Assembly: GCF_013374095.1 (NCBI RefSeq)
Contig: NZ_AP022672.1
Span: 1,735,501-1,799,500 of the forward strand
Reading direction: 5' to 3'
DNA length: 64,000 nucleotides
Source of the DNA: Sphingomonas sp. HMP6
GTDB taxonomy: Bacteria; Pseudomonadota; Alphaproteobacteria; Sphingomonadales; Sphingomonadaceae
Position 1 is the stretch's first letter, and each line of letters begins with the position of its first letter. The translations under genes and the position numbers were made by a program. Positions 34,365 through 43,279 of this stretch are shown piece by piece. Below the pieces are notes generated by a model that was not told the origin of the DNA, ran no database searches, and worked only from the letters and a program-made list of their open reading frames with translations.

Positions 34365-35537
34365 ATGGGATCGCAAACAAGGTCGCCGAAGCCGCGCGTG
34401 ACGACGGGCACGCCGCCTGCAAGGAACACGGCGCCATCACCCGCCGCGATGCCGAACGATATCGTTCTCGATCCCAACCGCGCCTTCATCTTTCCCAATC
34501 GCGTGCGCGAACAGCGTCAGCGCCACGGGCTCCAGAAGCTGATGGCGCTCAGCAATCTCATTGGCGACATCCCCTATATCCGCCTGTCGAAGATCGAGCG
34601 TGGCGAAGTCGTTGCGCGGGCGGATGAACTGACCCGCATTGCGCGCGCGCTCGACATCCCACCGGAGGCGCTGCTGCTCGACGTCGCGGCGCGCGGCTTC
34701 GACATTGCGACCTGGGCCGAGCCGTTCCGCGACATGACCGCCTGGAATGAGGCCGACGAACGCGAGGCAGTCTTGCTCGCCGCCGCGCTGCGCGTGCGGC
34801 GCAATCAGGATCGCGGGCTGACGATCGCGGTGCTGGATCGCGACTATGGCCTTCCCGCCGTCATCCTGTCGCGGATCGAAAATGCGCAAAAGCCGCTTGA
34901 TCGCTGGAATTCGGCAACGCTCGCGTCGCTGTGCCGCGTGTTCGGGGTGAGCGGCGTGCCGGCCCTGCAGGAAATGATCACGGCGCAATATCGGCGGGGC
35001 GAACTCGCCGGCTTCGTCACGACCATCAGCGACCCGCAGATGCGCCTGGCGCGCACGCGCGAGCGGATCGCCGCGTTGCGCACTGAGCTGACGAGTCTGG
35101 CAGGCGGCCCGGCCACGCCGGTGGCGGCTAAAAAGGCGGCGCAAGGCACCCCGGCGCCGCTTGCGAGCGATCAACCGCGCGAGCTGCGCGTCCATGGCGC
35201 GCCGCTCGCGGGGGGCCTGATCGGCTTCACCGCGACCGATGACAGGGTGGAGGCACCGTCGCGTGCCGGACCGCGCGCCTTCGCGCTGCGGGTCTGCCGG
35301 GCGACGCTCGGCGCCGGCTTGCCCGCGAATGCCGTGGTCATCGCCGATCCTGACCGGCTCCCGACCGTCGGCGGGCTCGCCGCGATCCGCACCGGCGATG
35401 CGTATCGGCTGGTGACCGTCACGTTCGATCGAAACGGGGCGACGACCGGGTATAGCGTCACACCCGACATGGAAATCAACCTCGACGCGCTCGATCCGGC
35501 CGATGTCGCCGCGGTCATCGGTGCTGTTTTTGCGTGA
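34365..35537 (+). CDS. Tandem XRE-domain transcription regulator
   Basis: This 390-residue protein has a polar N-terminal 35 residues and two XRE-like helix-turn-helix units. The first is at about 45-105 (LSNLIGDIPYIRLSKIERGE). The second is at about 140-200 (LDRDYGLPAVILSRIENAQKP). A linker rich in Ala and Pro (about 240-285) leads to a C-terminal domain (about 300-390) whose strands recall S24/LexA-type folds. No catalytic Ser-Lys pair is identified. Box H places it in the flagellar regulon, probably as a late or feedback regulator; its targets are unknown. Confidence 0.75.
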   Translation: MGSQTRSPKPRVTTGTPPARNTAPSPAAMPNDIVLDPNRAFIFPNRVREQRQRHGLQKLMALSNLIGDIPYIRLSKIERGEVVARADELTRIARALDIPPEALLLDVAARGFDIATWAEPFRDMTAWNEADEREAVLLAAALRVRRNQDRGLTIAVLDRDYGLPAVILSRIENAQKPLDRWNSATLASLCRVFGVSGVPALQEMITAQYRRGELAGFVTTISDPQMRLARTRERIAALRTELTSLAGGPATPVAAKKAAQGTPAPLASDQPRELRVHGAPLAGGLIGFTATDDRVEAPSRAGPRAFALRVCRATLGAGLPANAVVIADPDRLPTVGGLAAIRTGDAYRLVTVTFDRNGATTGYSVTPDMEINLDALDPADVAAVIGAVFA

Positions 35538-35549
35538 GGCGCCGGGCGC

Positions 35550-36026
35550 TCATGCCGCGATACGCTGCGTTTCCAATCCATTGTCCTGGCCGAAGCTGAT
35601 TCGCACCGTGACGTTCCAGCTCTGCTTGGGCGGCTTTGGTGGACCGAGCCGAATAATGCGCCCGCCCACCGCTAGCGCATAAGCCGACCGTCGCCGCATC
35701 CGGTCGCGTGCGTGCCGTAGTCGATCGACTGCGCGCCAACGCACCACCGCGCAGCCGATCCGCACCGCCTGCGCCGCACCGATGACGTTCTGGCGCATCG
35801 CATCCAGCCGTACCGCCACGCGCGAGCGGTGCTTGAACATCGCTAGATCGACATTGCGCCATGCCACCTGAAATCCGGCGGGGACGGCGATCCACTGCGC
35901 CTCAGGCGCCGTCGATGACCGAATCATGTCGCGGCTGCATCGGGTGCACCGGGTGAAGCGGAAGCCTTGGTTTTCCAGCGACCGGGGTGCGATGGCGTGG
36001 CCGGACAGTAGGCAAAGAAGATTCAT
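35550..36026 (-). CDS. Small zinc-motif hypothetical protein
   Basis: This 158-residue protein has an N-terminal half with a likely zinc-binding pattern (CLLSGH at about 5-10, then CTRCSRDM at about 27-34) and the conserved-looking WIAVPAGFQVAWR. A basic helical region (about 70-115) and a strand-rich end follow. I do not recognise the family. Its first 125 nt overlap the 3' end of the upstream MraZ-like gene in another frame, an unusually long overlap. The two are likely co-transcribed. Confidence 0.55.
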   Translation of the reverse strand: MNLLCLLSGHAIAPRSLENQGFRFTRCTRCSRDMIRSSTAPEAQWIAVPAGFQVAWRNVDLAMFKHRSRVAVRLDAMRQNVIGAAQAVRIGCAVVRWRAVDRLRHARDRMRRRSAYALAVGGRIIRLGPPKPPKQSWNVTVRISFGQDNGLETQRIAA

Positions 36027-36513
36027 GGTCGGTTCCCGTGCGATGGCCGGCAGCGGCGAGGTCGAGATGCAGCGAGGCGAGCAGGCGCAATTCGTCGTGC
36101 TTGCCCGTCATGATCTGGTCGAGGTCCCAGATTTCGAAACTGTCGCCCATGCCGACGACAAGCGTGCGATACGCTTCGCCGTGGCGCAGGTTGAGCCACG
36201 GCGCGATAGCGATCTGGCCTTTGCCGTTCAGCCAGCCCGGTGCCGTGAAACCAAGGTCCCGGCGCAGGCCGACCCGCTGTTCCGCCTGCACGATCCCGCC
36301 TTCGGCAAGGCGGCGGCGCTGGAAGCGTTCCATCCGCGCCTCGACCGCGCTTTCGTCATAGACGACCAGATGACGAACAGTATCACGTAGGCAGACGAAA
36401 AGACGATCGTTCGCCTTTCGCGATGTGATCGCAATACAGAATGCCGTCGGCAATGTAATATTGCCCTTCGCCCCAACTTCGCAAATCGCGCTTCCAACGA
36501 ATAAGCGACTCAT
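35902..36513 (-). CDS. MraZ-like (double AbrB fold) protein
   Basis: This 203-residue protein starts at ATG 36513, with GGAG 9 nt upstream. Two repeats look like the duplicated AbrB/MraZ fold: first GAKGNITLPTAFCIAI with HLVVYDE, then LNGKGQIAIAPWLNLRHGEA followed by LVVGMGDSFEIWDLDQI. MraZ itself sits in the division cluster and has about 150 residues, so this is probably a paralogue that binds DNA. The last 40 or so residues overlap the next gene and may not be conserved. The region in front (36514-36640) is AT-rich and probably holds the promoter. Confidence 0.55.
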   Translation of the reverse strand: MSRLFVGSAICEVGAKGNITLPTAFCIAITSRKANDRLFVCLRDTVRHLVVYDESAVEARMERFQRRRLAEGGIVQAEQRVGLRRDLGFTAPGWLNGKGQIAIAPWLNLRHGEAYRTLVVGMGDSFEIWDLDQIMTGKHDELRLLASLHLDLAAAGHRTGTDHESSLPTVRPRHRTPVAGKPRLPLHPVHPMQPRHDSVIDGA

Positions 36514-36696
36514 CTTCCTTCTCCCGTATCGGTGAAGGGGTATAACCATAACAAAATGTGTATTTGTATATCGGACAAACCCTTACGGTGTTTCCCTAAT
36601 ACAAACAATTTATGGTCAAAAAGCTGAATTAGTATCGCAGCCGCGCTATAACGGCGTTCCGGATGCGCGCGATCCGCGCGGAATCCGACCGCCGCC

Positions 36697-37317
36697 TCAG
36701 GCGGGGCGGTCCGGCACCCAGCGCGGTCGAAGTGTCATGATCGCCGCGAAAAGATCGGATTCGAGGTGGCCTGCGAGCCACGTCTGGACGCCCGCTAGCG
36801 GCTGATGCGCGAACCATGCCGGATCGACGCCCGCGAATTGCCGCACGAACGGCAGGATCGCCGCATCTGCCAGCCCGCGCTGCGCCCCGCACAAATGGCG
36901 CTCGACGGCCAGCCGCCGCTCGAGCACCGCCAGGAATGTCAGTCCGCTTTCACGGTGCGCACGCGCATCGGAGCCATGCCGCTCGGGATATTTATAGCGG
37001 TCGAGATCATGTTTGAACCCGCCATCGTTGGCGGCGATCAGCGCCGGATCGTCGCGCGACAGCCACGCTTCGGGGTCGTGCGCCGCAAGCGCCCAGCGCA
37101 TGATGTCGAGGCTCTCGTCGATCACCCTTCCGTCGGCCAGGTGCAGCACGGGCACCGTCGCCTTGGGTGAGAGCGCCAGCATCGCGGCCGGCTTGTCCGA
37201 CAGCTTCACCTCGCGCAGTTCGCAGCGGACTCCGCTCACCGCCAGCGCGAGCCGCGCCCGCATCGCATAGGGGCAACGCCGGAAACTATAGAGGATCGGC
37301 GTGTTCACACGGTCCAT
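36697..37317 (-). CDS. Glutathione S-transferase-like protein
   Basis: This 206-residue protein has a thioredoxin-fold N-terminus with the CPYA motif (about 15-18, FRRCPYAMRARLAL), as in glutaredoxin-2-like and stringent-starvation-type GSTs. A cis-Pro follows in KATVPVLHLADG, and then a helical C-terminal domain. The CPYA cysteine suggests thiol-transfer chemistry rather than the serine type. Its start overlaps the end of the Hsp70 gene by 13 nt, so they form one minus-strand unit. Confidence 0.85.
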   Translation of the reverse strand: MDRVNTPILYSFRRCPYAMRARLALAVSGVRCELREVKLSDKPAAMLALSPKATVPVLHLADGRVIDESLDIMRWALAAHDPEAWLSRDDPALIAANDGGFKHDLDRYKYPERHGSDARAHRESGLTFLAVLERRLAVERHLCGAQRGLADAAILPFVRQFAGVDPAWFAHQPLAGVQTWLAGHLESDLFAAIMTLRPRWVPDRPA

Positions 37318-38597
37318 TCGGTCAGATTGGGTTCGTCGCCGATCAGAGCGAGCCCGTGCGCGATCGAGGTCAATTCCCCGCCGGTCGCGATCCGGTCTGC
37401 GCCGAAGCGCCGGTCGAACATCGCGCGGATCGCGGGGATCAGCGAGGAACCGCCGGTCAGGAACACGCGGTCGATCGCATCCGTCGGCATGTCGGCGCGG
37501 GACAGCGCGAGATCGAGCGCTTCCTCGATCAGCCGCAGGTCGTCGGCAATCCAGCTTTCGAAATCCGCGCGCCGGACGGGAGCCGCAATATCGATACCAC
37601 CGCCACTGAAGGTCAGTTCGGCGTCCTCCGCCTGCGACAGCGCGCGCTTCACCTTGCCGACTGCGTCGTACAGCGGGAAGCCCTGCTCATGGTCGATCAG
37701 CGCGATCATCCGCCCGATCGGCGCGGGGTCGACGGCGCTGCGTTGCAGCTTGCGGAGTTCCTCAAGCGTGCGGCGGTTGCGCATCAGCGCGAGTCGCGAC
37801 CAATCCGCAAAGTCCGCGAAATAGCCGCCCGGGATCTCAAGCTCCTTGCCGAACGATCGGTAGCTGCTCCCCTTGCCCAGCAACGGCAGCACCAGCCGGT
37901 CCATGATGCGCCGGTCGAACCGATCACCCGCAATCCCCACGCCCGACGACGCCAGCGGGACACAGCGCCGCGCGGCACCAGGCGCAGCGACGCGCACGAC
38001 CGAGAAATCGGTGGTGCCTCCGCCGAAATCGGCGACCAGCACCGTCGCCGGTTCGGTTAGGCGCGCGGCATAGCTGAACGCGGCGCCCAGCGGCTCATAG
38101 ACATAGTGCAGATCGACCCCGAACTCGGCGAACATCGCGTCGTAGCGGGACCGCGCGAGCTCCGGATCGGGCCGCGCGCCGGCATAAACCACCGGACGCC
38201 CGACGATGATGCGCGGCGGTCGCGAATCTAGCGCGCCACCGGCATGCGTCACCAATTTCTGCAGGAACAGCCGACCGAAATCCTCGAATCGGAAGTTGCG
38301 CCCAAAGATTTGCGCGCGTTCGAACAACGGGCTTGCCGCCACCGTCTTGAACGATTGCACGAAGCGGCTGTCGAGCGGCGACTGCAAATATTCGGCCACC
38401 GCCCACGGCCCGGCATCGTGCGCGACCCCGTTCCAGCCGCGCTCTTCTTCCCAGAAGCACAAGGCCGAGCGAAACACCGCGCCGGTCGCTTCGGCACCGA
38501 CGAAATCGATCAGCTGCGATCCGCCCGCGCCATCGCTGCGCGCGACGACGGTGTTGGTCGTGCCAAAGTCGAGCCCAAGCGCGGTTGCGGTCGTCAC
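37305..38597 (-). CDS. YegD-type Hsp70-family protein
   Basis: This 430-residue protein has the actin/Hsp70 ATPase fold: phosphate-1 GLDFGTTNTVV, phosphate-2 VLVADFGGGTTDFSVVRV and the adenosine motif FLTGGSSLIPAI. It lacks the full substrate-binding and lid domains of DnaK, as YegD proteins do. The GTG at 38597 was chosen because GGAGGGAG precedes it; an ATG at 38618 lies inside the tRNA terminator. It is followed by the GST gene with a 13-nt overlap. Substrates are unknown. Confidence 0.88.
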   Translation of the reverse strand: MTTATALGLDFGTTNTVVARSDGAGGSQLIDFVGAEATGAVFRSALCFWEEERGWNGVAHDAGPWAVAEYLQSPLDSRFVQSFKTVAASPLFERAQIFGRNFRFEDFGRLFLQKLVTHAGGALDSRPPRIIVGRPVVYAGARPDPELARSRYDAMFAEFGVDLHYVYEPLGAAFSYAARLTEPATVLVADFGGGTTDFSVVRVAAPGAARRCVPLASSGVGIAGDRFDRRIMDRLVLPLLGKGSSYRSFGKELEIPGGYFADFADWSRLALMRNRRTLEELRKLQRSAVDPAPIGRMIALIDHEQGFPLYDAVGKVKRALSQAEDAELTFSGGGIDIAAPVRRADFESWIADDLRLIEEALDLALSRADMPTDAIDRVFLTGGSSLIPAIRAMFDRRFGADRIATGGELTSIAHGLALIGDEPNLTEWTV

Positions 38598-38616
38598 GAA
38601 ACTCCCTCCGGAAGAC

Positions 38617-38653
38617 AAAAAAGCCCGCCAACCTATTAGGTCAGCGGGCTTTT
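38617..38653 (-). terminator. Terminator of tRNA-Val
   Basis: The stem AAAGCCCGC pairs with GCGGGCTTT around an inner ACCT/AGGT pairing. On the minus strand it ends in a run of six T. It directly follows the tRNA. Confidence 0.85.
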
Positions 38654-38655
38654 AA

Positions 38656-38730
38656 TGGTGGGCGTGGCAAGGATTGAACTTGCGACCCCTGCGATGTCAA
38701 CACAGTGCTCTACCACTGAGCTACACGCCC
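38656..38730 (-). tRNA. tRNA-Val (anticodon GAC)
   Basis: A cloverleaf can be drawn: a 7-bp acceptor stem (GGGCGTG with CACGCCC), D arm GCTC/GAGC, anticodon stem CTGTG/CGCAG with loop TTGACAT (anticodon GAC), and T arm GCAAG/CTTGC with TTCAATC. The discriminator A is followed by an encoded CCA. The 75 nt including CCA fit a normal tRNA. Confidence 0.95.
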
Positions 38731-38811
38731 ACGACGCCGTGCAGTTGCAGGGCGAGGGGCGGCCTTTAACGAAGGGCTCACGCCTACGCAAGCGCTGCCG
38801 CACGGTATGCG

Positions 38812-39189
38812 TCAGATATTGTCGCTCACACGCTCCAGTTCGAACATGCGGTCGACCTCAAGCACGAGATCGCGCAGGTGGAACGGCTTGGACAGCACAC
38901 GCGCTTGCGGCATCGTCTTGCCCGCCTTCAGCGTGACGGCGGCGAAGCCGGTGATGAACATCACGCGTAAATCCGGCACCATTTCGCCTGCCTTTTGCGC
39001 GAGTTCGATGCCGTCCATTTCGGGCATTACGATATCGGTCAGCAGCAAGTCGAAATGCTCGGTTTCCAGCAGCGGGATCGCCGCGGTGCCACGGTCCACC
39101 GCCGACACCGCATAACCCGATCGTTCGAGCGCCCGGGTGAGGTATTCCCGCATCACGCGATCATCCTCGGCAAGCAAAATCCGTATCAT
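38812..39189 (-). CDS. cpdR: CpdR-type single-domain response regulator
   Basis: This 125-residue protein is a lone receiver domain with ILLAEDD, the phosphorylation site in LLTDIVMPEMDGIEL (Asp about 52), the switch Thr in VMFITGFAA and the Lys in VLSKPFHL. Such a lone receiver with this sequence style is CpdR, which in Caulobacter controls ClpXP loading and the cell cycle by its phosphorylation state. No partner kinase lies nearby; it is normally reached through ChpT. Confidence 0.85.
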   Translation of the reverse strand: MIRILLAEDDRVMREYLTRALERSGYAVSAVDRGTAAIPLLETEHFDLLLTDIVMPEMDGIELAQKAGEMVPDLRVMFITGFAAVTLKAGKTMPQARVLSKPFHLRDLVLEVDRMFELERVSDNI

Positions 39190-39296
39190 GTTCCAACCCT
39201 GCCCCGCGGCGTTTGCCGGTGTCGAACGTGTAAGCGCAAAGCCCTTAAGATTTTCTCGCCGGGTCGTCGCGCGACGTGTGATAGCATGCGCAGATT

Positions 39297-40145
39297 ATGG
39301 CCGCTTCGTCCCCATCTTTCGACCGTTACGGCAGCGTTCTTCCCGCCAGCCCGGTCGTCCTGTCGGTCCCGCATGCCGGACGCGATTATCCGCTGGCACT
39401 GCGTGCGGCGCTGCGCGTGCCGATGGCGGCGGTAACAATCCTTGAGGACCGCCACATCGATGCCGTGGCGCTGGCCGCACACAGCGGCGAGACGATGCTG
39501 ATCCAGCGCCGCGCGCGCGCCTGGATCGATCTCAATCGCTCCGAACTGGAGCGCGACCCCGCGATCGATGAGGGCGCCGTGTGGACCGCGCTCTCGCAAA
39601 CATCGTCCAAGGTGCGCGGTGGGCTCGGGCTGGTGCCCCGGCGCGTGGCGGGTGCGGGGGAATTGTGGCGGCGCCGGCTCGATGCCTATGATGTCGCCGC
39701 ACGCATTCGCGAGGATCACCGACCGTATCACGCCGAATTGGCCACGGCTTTGGCGGCGGCGCAGGCGCGGTTCGGCGCGGCGGTGCTGCTTGATCTGCAT
39801 TCGATGCCCTCGCTCGGGCCGGGCAAGCCGCGAATCGTTATCGGCGACCGTTTCGGGCGCAGTGCCAACGCGTGCTTCGTCGCGGCGATCGAGGCGGTGG
39901 TGGAGGCGACGGGACACCCCGTCGCACTCAATACGCCCTATGCTGGCGGGCACATTCTCGAATCGCACGCACGGCCGACCAGTGGCGTTCATGCCGTGCA
40001 GATCGAATTCGACCGCAGCCTCTATCTCGATCCCGCCGGAGACGGCCCCGGTGACGGTCTGGCGGCGACCGCCGCGGTGCTGCGCCGCATCATCGATACG
40101 CTTGCAGAAGCGGCAGCGGGACCACTTTCGGTCGCTGCGGAATAG
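39297..40145 (+). CDS. N-formylglutamate amidohydrolase
   Basis: This family hydrolyses N-formyl-glutamate to formate and glutamate at the end of histidine breakdown. The protein has 282 residues and the FGase signatures VVLSVPHAGRDYP, WIDLNRSELERDP, VLLDLHSMPSLG and YAGGHILESH, which hold the likely metal-binding His/Asp/Glu residues. No other hut genes lie nearby, so it may act on other formyl or acyl amino acids. Confidence 0.9.
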   Translation: MAASSPSFDRYGSVLPASPVVLSVPHAGRDYPLALRAALRVPMAAVTILEDRHIDAVALAAHSGETMLIQRRARAWIDLNRSELERDPAIDEGAVWTALSQTSSKVRGGLGLVPRRVAGAGELWRRRLDAYDVAARIREDHRPYHAELATALAAAQARFGAAVLLDLHSMPSLGPGKPRIVIGDRFGRSANACFVAAIEAVVEATGHPVALNTPYAGGHILESHARPTSGVHAVQIEFDRSLYLDPAGDGPGDGLAATAAVLRRIIDTLAEAAAGPLSVAAE

Positions 40146-40147
40146 CC

Positions 40148-40180
40148 AAAAAAAACCACCGCGTGCGATGCACGCGGTGG
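40148..40180 (-). terminator. Terminator of the sapC-cytochrome b561 unit
   Basis: A perfect 11-bp stem (CCACCGCGTGC with GCACGCGGTGG, loop of 3) is followed by eight T on the minus strand. It lies about 140 nt past the cytochrome gene and faces the stop of the plus-strand gene. Confidence 0.8.
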
Positions 40181-40319
40181 CCAAGGTTCAGGGAGGAGGC
40201 GCCCTGAAAGGGCGCCGCGCGGCCCGCGAAAGGGGGGGGAACACGAACCGCGTGGTTTGGATATAGGGAAGCCGTTTTCGCGCTTCAAGGGAGAAATTCG
40301 TCTTAGGTAATGAACCGTA

Positions 40320-40880
40320 TCACGAGCGCGGCGACACACCCGGCAGCATCCGCCCCAGCACCCCATCGCGCAGCACGAAATGGTGCCGCAGTGCAGCGAC
40401 GACATGCAACACGACCAGCGCCGCCATCCCATAACCGAGCAGGCCATGCGCCTCATGCGCGATTCCGCTCGCGGCCTTGGAGATCGGCAAGGTCGGCACA
40501 TCGAACAGGCCGAACCAGGCGAACGGCTTGCTCGTCGCCTTGCCCGATACGAGCATCCAGCCGCTAAGCGGCAGAATCAGCAGCAGCGCATAGAAAGCAG
40601 CATGCGTCGCGCCCGCGGTGATCCGTTCCCACGCCGCCATGCCCGCGGGCAGTGGCGGCGGCCGATGTGCCAGCCGCCACGCGATCCGGCCCAGCGTCAG
40701 CACCAGAACGGTGATGCCGATCGAGAAGTGCAGCGGCATCGCGCGCTTCACGCCATCGAGCAGCGATTCGTGCAGCAAGCCGATCGCCAGATTGACCAGT
40801 ACCAGCGCGGCGATGATCCAGTGAAACCAGATCGCGCCGCGCGAGTACCGATCGATCCGGATCAGCGCGCTGCGCGCCAC
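40320..40880 (-). CDS. Cytochrome b561-family protein
   Basis: This 186-residue inner-membrane protein has four helices and the b561 pattern of haem-ligand histidines, in WFHWIIAALVLVNLAIGLLH, MPLHFSIGITVLVLTLGR, AHEAHGLLGYGMAAL and VLHVVAALRHHFVLRDGVL. It probably moves electrons between quinol and periplasmic acceptors or superoxide. The GTG at 40880 directly follows the sapC stop; an ATG at 40955 would lie deep inside sapC. Confidence 0.9.
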   Translation of the reverse strand: MARSALIRIDRYSRGAIWFHWIIAALVLVNLAIGLLHESLLDGVKRAMPLHFSIGITVLVLTLGRIAWRLAHRPPPLPAGMAAWERITAGATHAAFYALLLILPLSGWMLVSGKATSKPFAWFGLFDVPTLPISKAASGIAHEAHGLLGYGMAALVVLHVVAALRHHFVLRDGVLGRMLPGVSPRS

Positions 40881-40881
40881 C

Positions 40882-41652
40882 TCATACCGCCATTTGCGCG
40901 GTCGGTGCCTTGCCCAGCTTGACCTGACGCTCGAACACCTGCGGCAAGGCGGCAAGCGAGAACATGTGCGCGTAGATCAACGCGAGCAGCCCCGACTTCT
41001 GGATCTTGCGCAGTTGATCGCCGCGCAGATCGTTGAGTTTCTCCTCGTTGATCATCTGGAAACCGCGATAGATAAACGGCTGTTCGAAGCCCTGCATCTG
41101 CAGCGTCACTTCGCCGTCCATCAGCAGGCCGAGCTCGCGCAGTTCGGTCATGAAGTTCGCGGTGCGTGCCCCGGCCTGTTCGAACTGCTCGTTGAAGGTC
41201 AGGATGTTCTGCACGACTTCGGTCGGCTTGCCGCCCTCGAAGAGCGGCTCGCCGTCGTCGAAAGCGCCGATCGTCTCGGCGGTCGGATCGAAGCACAGCG
41301 ACAATTCCTCGGCTTCCGGGCGCAGCCGCGCAAGCATGAAGGGATAGCGGCGGACATAGGCGGGAACGTACAACTGTTCCTCGATGATCTTGCCCTCGTC
41401 GTCGACGAAGACGTTGACGCCCTCGTTCAGGCCCATCAGCGCGATCGGAATGGCATCGTCGCCGGTGGTGAAGACGATCGGCAGGCTACGCTGGGCCGCC
41501 ACGAATTCATCGACCGTGATCGGAATGGCATGCTGCCCGACCAGGAACTTCGCACGGTCCATGCCGCGGAATTTGAAGGCGGCGTGGGTATCGCTCGAAA
41601 GCGGCTCAAGCGCGTTGTAGAACAGCGGAAGCGATTGCGGCGCGCTGGCCAT
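40882..41652 (-). CDS. sapC: SapC-family protein
   Basis: This 256-residue protein matches the SapC family (first linked to a Campylobacter S-layer locus) with HAIPITVDEFVAAQRSLPIV, ALMGLNEGVNVFVDDEGKI and YVPAYVRRYPFMLA. It has no signal peptide. Its biochemical role is not established. A GGAGAAA ribosome site precedes the ATG. It is the first gene of a unit with cytochrome b561. Confidence 0.88.
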   Translation of the reverse strand: MASAPQSLPLFYNALEPLSSDTHAAFKFRGMDRAKFLVGQHAIPITVDEFVAAQRSLPIVFTTGDDAIPIALMGLNEGVNVFVDDEGKIIEEQLYVPAYVRRYPFMLARLRPEAEELSLCFDPTAETIGAFDDGEPLFEGGKPTEVVQNILTFNEQFEQAGARTANFMTELRELGLLMDGEVTLQMQGFEQPFIYRGFQMINEEKLNDLRGDQLRKIQKSGLLALIYAHMFSLAALPQVFERQVKLGKAPTAQMAV

Positions 41653-41710
41653 CGTAGTTTCTCCATCGAAAATGAAAGCGCGCTAACGCTACGCCGAATG
41701 GCCGCTGGCT

Positions 41711-43198
41711 CTATGGTGCAGACGGGCTTTCCGCAAGGGCGAGCAATTTTCCGGGGTTCATCAATCCGTGCGGGTCAAGTCCCGCCTTGATCGCCCGCAG
41801 CGCCGCCATCCGCGCCGGAGACGAAAGCCGCGCCAGTTCGTCGCGCTTCATCTGGCCGATCCCGTGTTCGGCCGAAATCGACCCGCCCGCCGCCACGACC
41901 AGATCATACACCATGTGGCTGGCCAGTTCGCCCACCTCCGCACGCCAGCGGGCCGCATCGACACCCCCCCCCAGACCGGGCGGCGCGTTGACGTGGAAAT
42001 GGACATTGCCGTCGCCCAGATGCCCGAAGGCGCTGGCATGGACGCCGGGAAACGCCGCCTCGACCTGGGCCGCAGCGTGCAGCATGAAACCGGGCATCGC
42101 ATCGACCGGGACTGAAATGTCGTGCGCCATGGTCGGCCCCTCGGCGCGTTCCGCCTCCGAAATCGAATCGCGTAAGCGCCAGAACGCCTCGGCCTGCGCC
42201 TCGCTCGCCGCGACCACGCCGTCCTGCGCCAGACCGGCGGTGAGCACGCATTGCATCACATCCTCCAGCGCCGCTTGCGCCGGGGCTTCGGCGCTTGGGG
42301 AAACGTAATCAACCAGCACCAGCCACGGCGGCACGACCGCAAACGGCGCGCGCGTACCGAAAATATGCTTCAGCACGAGATCGAGCGCGATCTTCGGCAC
42401 AAGCTCGAAACTCTCGATCGCGCTGCCCGATTGCGCCTCCATCACGCGCAGCGCCTTCAAAGCGTCGGCGGGGGATTCGACTGCGAGCCACCCGGTCGCG
42501 CGATCGTGCACGGCGGGCACCAGTCGCAGCGTCGCCGCGGTGATGACGCCGAGCGTTCCCTCGGCCCCGACCAACAATTGCGTCAGGTCATAGCCGCGAT
42601 TGTCTTTCTTCAGCGCGGCAAGACCGTCGTGGATCGATCCGTCGGGCAGAACCGCCTCGATTCCGGCGACCAGCGCGCGCATCGTTCCGAATCGCAGCAC
42701 TTGCGTGCCCCCGGCGTTGGTCGAGGTCAGGCCACCGATCGTCGCACTCCCCCGCGCGCCCAGCGTCAGCGGGAAACGCATCCCCTGCGCATCGGCGGCG
42801 TCGTGCAGCGTCTCGAGAATCACCCCCGCCTCGACCACAGCCAGCTGCGCCGCCGGATCGATCGACCGAATCCGGTTCATCCGCCGCAGCGACAGGATCA
42901 GCGCCGAACCATCGGCGGGCGGAGTCGCCCCGCCCACCATCGACGTATTTCCGCCCTGCGGCACCAACGCCACGCCAAACTCCCCCGCCAACCGCACGAT
43001 CGTCACCACGCCTGCGGTCGTGTCCGGCGACAGGATCGCGGCGCTCGCGCCGTGATAGCGCCCGCGCCAGTCATCGAGCCACGGCGCGATGTCGTTCGGG
43101 TCGGTCACCACCGCCTTTTCGCCAAGTGCGGCGCGGACCGCGTCGATCATGTGGGTCTGGCGCAGGCGTGCGGGGTCGGTCATGCTGGCGTTCGTCAT
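41711..43198 (-). CDS. FAD-linked 2-hydroxyacid dehydrogenase (GlcD/D2HGDH type)
   Basis: This 495-residue flavoprotein of the VAO/PCMH family probably oxidises D-2-hydroxyacids such as D-lactate or D-2-hydroxyglutarate. FAD-binding motifs are ALVPQGGNTSMVGGATP and GGLTSTNAGGTQVLRFG. The C-terminal oxidase part has AFGHLGDGNVHFHVN (metal-binding histidines) and SISAEHGIGQMKRDEL, ending in LDPHGLMNPGKLL. The ATG at 43198 was preferred over 43288, which adds 30 basic residues. Confidence 0.9.
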   Translation of the reverse strand: MTNASMTDPARLRQTHMIDAVRAALGEKAVVTDPNDIAPWLDDWRGRYHGASAAILSPDTTAGVVTIVRLAGEFGVALVPQGGNTSMVGGATPPADGSALILSLRRMNRIRSIDPAAQLAVVEAGVILETLHDAADAQGMRFPLTLGARGSATIGGLTSTNAGGTQVLRFGTMRALVAGIEAVLPDGSIHDGLAALKKDNRGYDLTQLLVGAEGTLGVITAATLRLVPAVHDRATGWLAVESPADALKALRVMEAQSGSAIESFELVPKIALDLVLKHIFGTRAPFAVVPPWLVLVDYVSPSAEAPAQAALEDVMQCVLTAGLAQDGVVAASEAQAEAFWRLRDSISEAERAEGPTMAHDISVPVDAMPGFMLHAAAQVEAAFPGVHASAFGHLGDGNVHFHVNAPPGLGGGVDAARWRAEVGELASHMVYDLVVAAGGSISAEHGIGQMKRDELARLSSPARMAALRAIKAGLDPHGLMNPGKLLALAESPSAP

Positions 43199-43279
43199 TG
43201 CGGGCGGTCTATCATTGCGACATGCACGTTGCCAATTCATCCGACGTTCAAGCATGGAAGGTATCGCTGGCTTCGACCT

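Noticed and set aside
38630-38641. CCTATTAGG resembles the flagellar box
   Set aside because: It is the inner loop pairing of the tRNA-Val terminator and precedes no flagellar gene.
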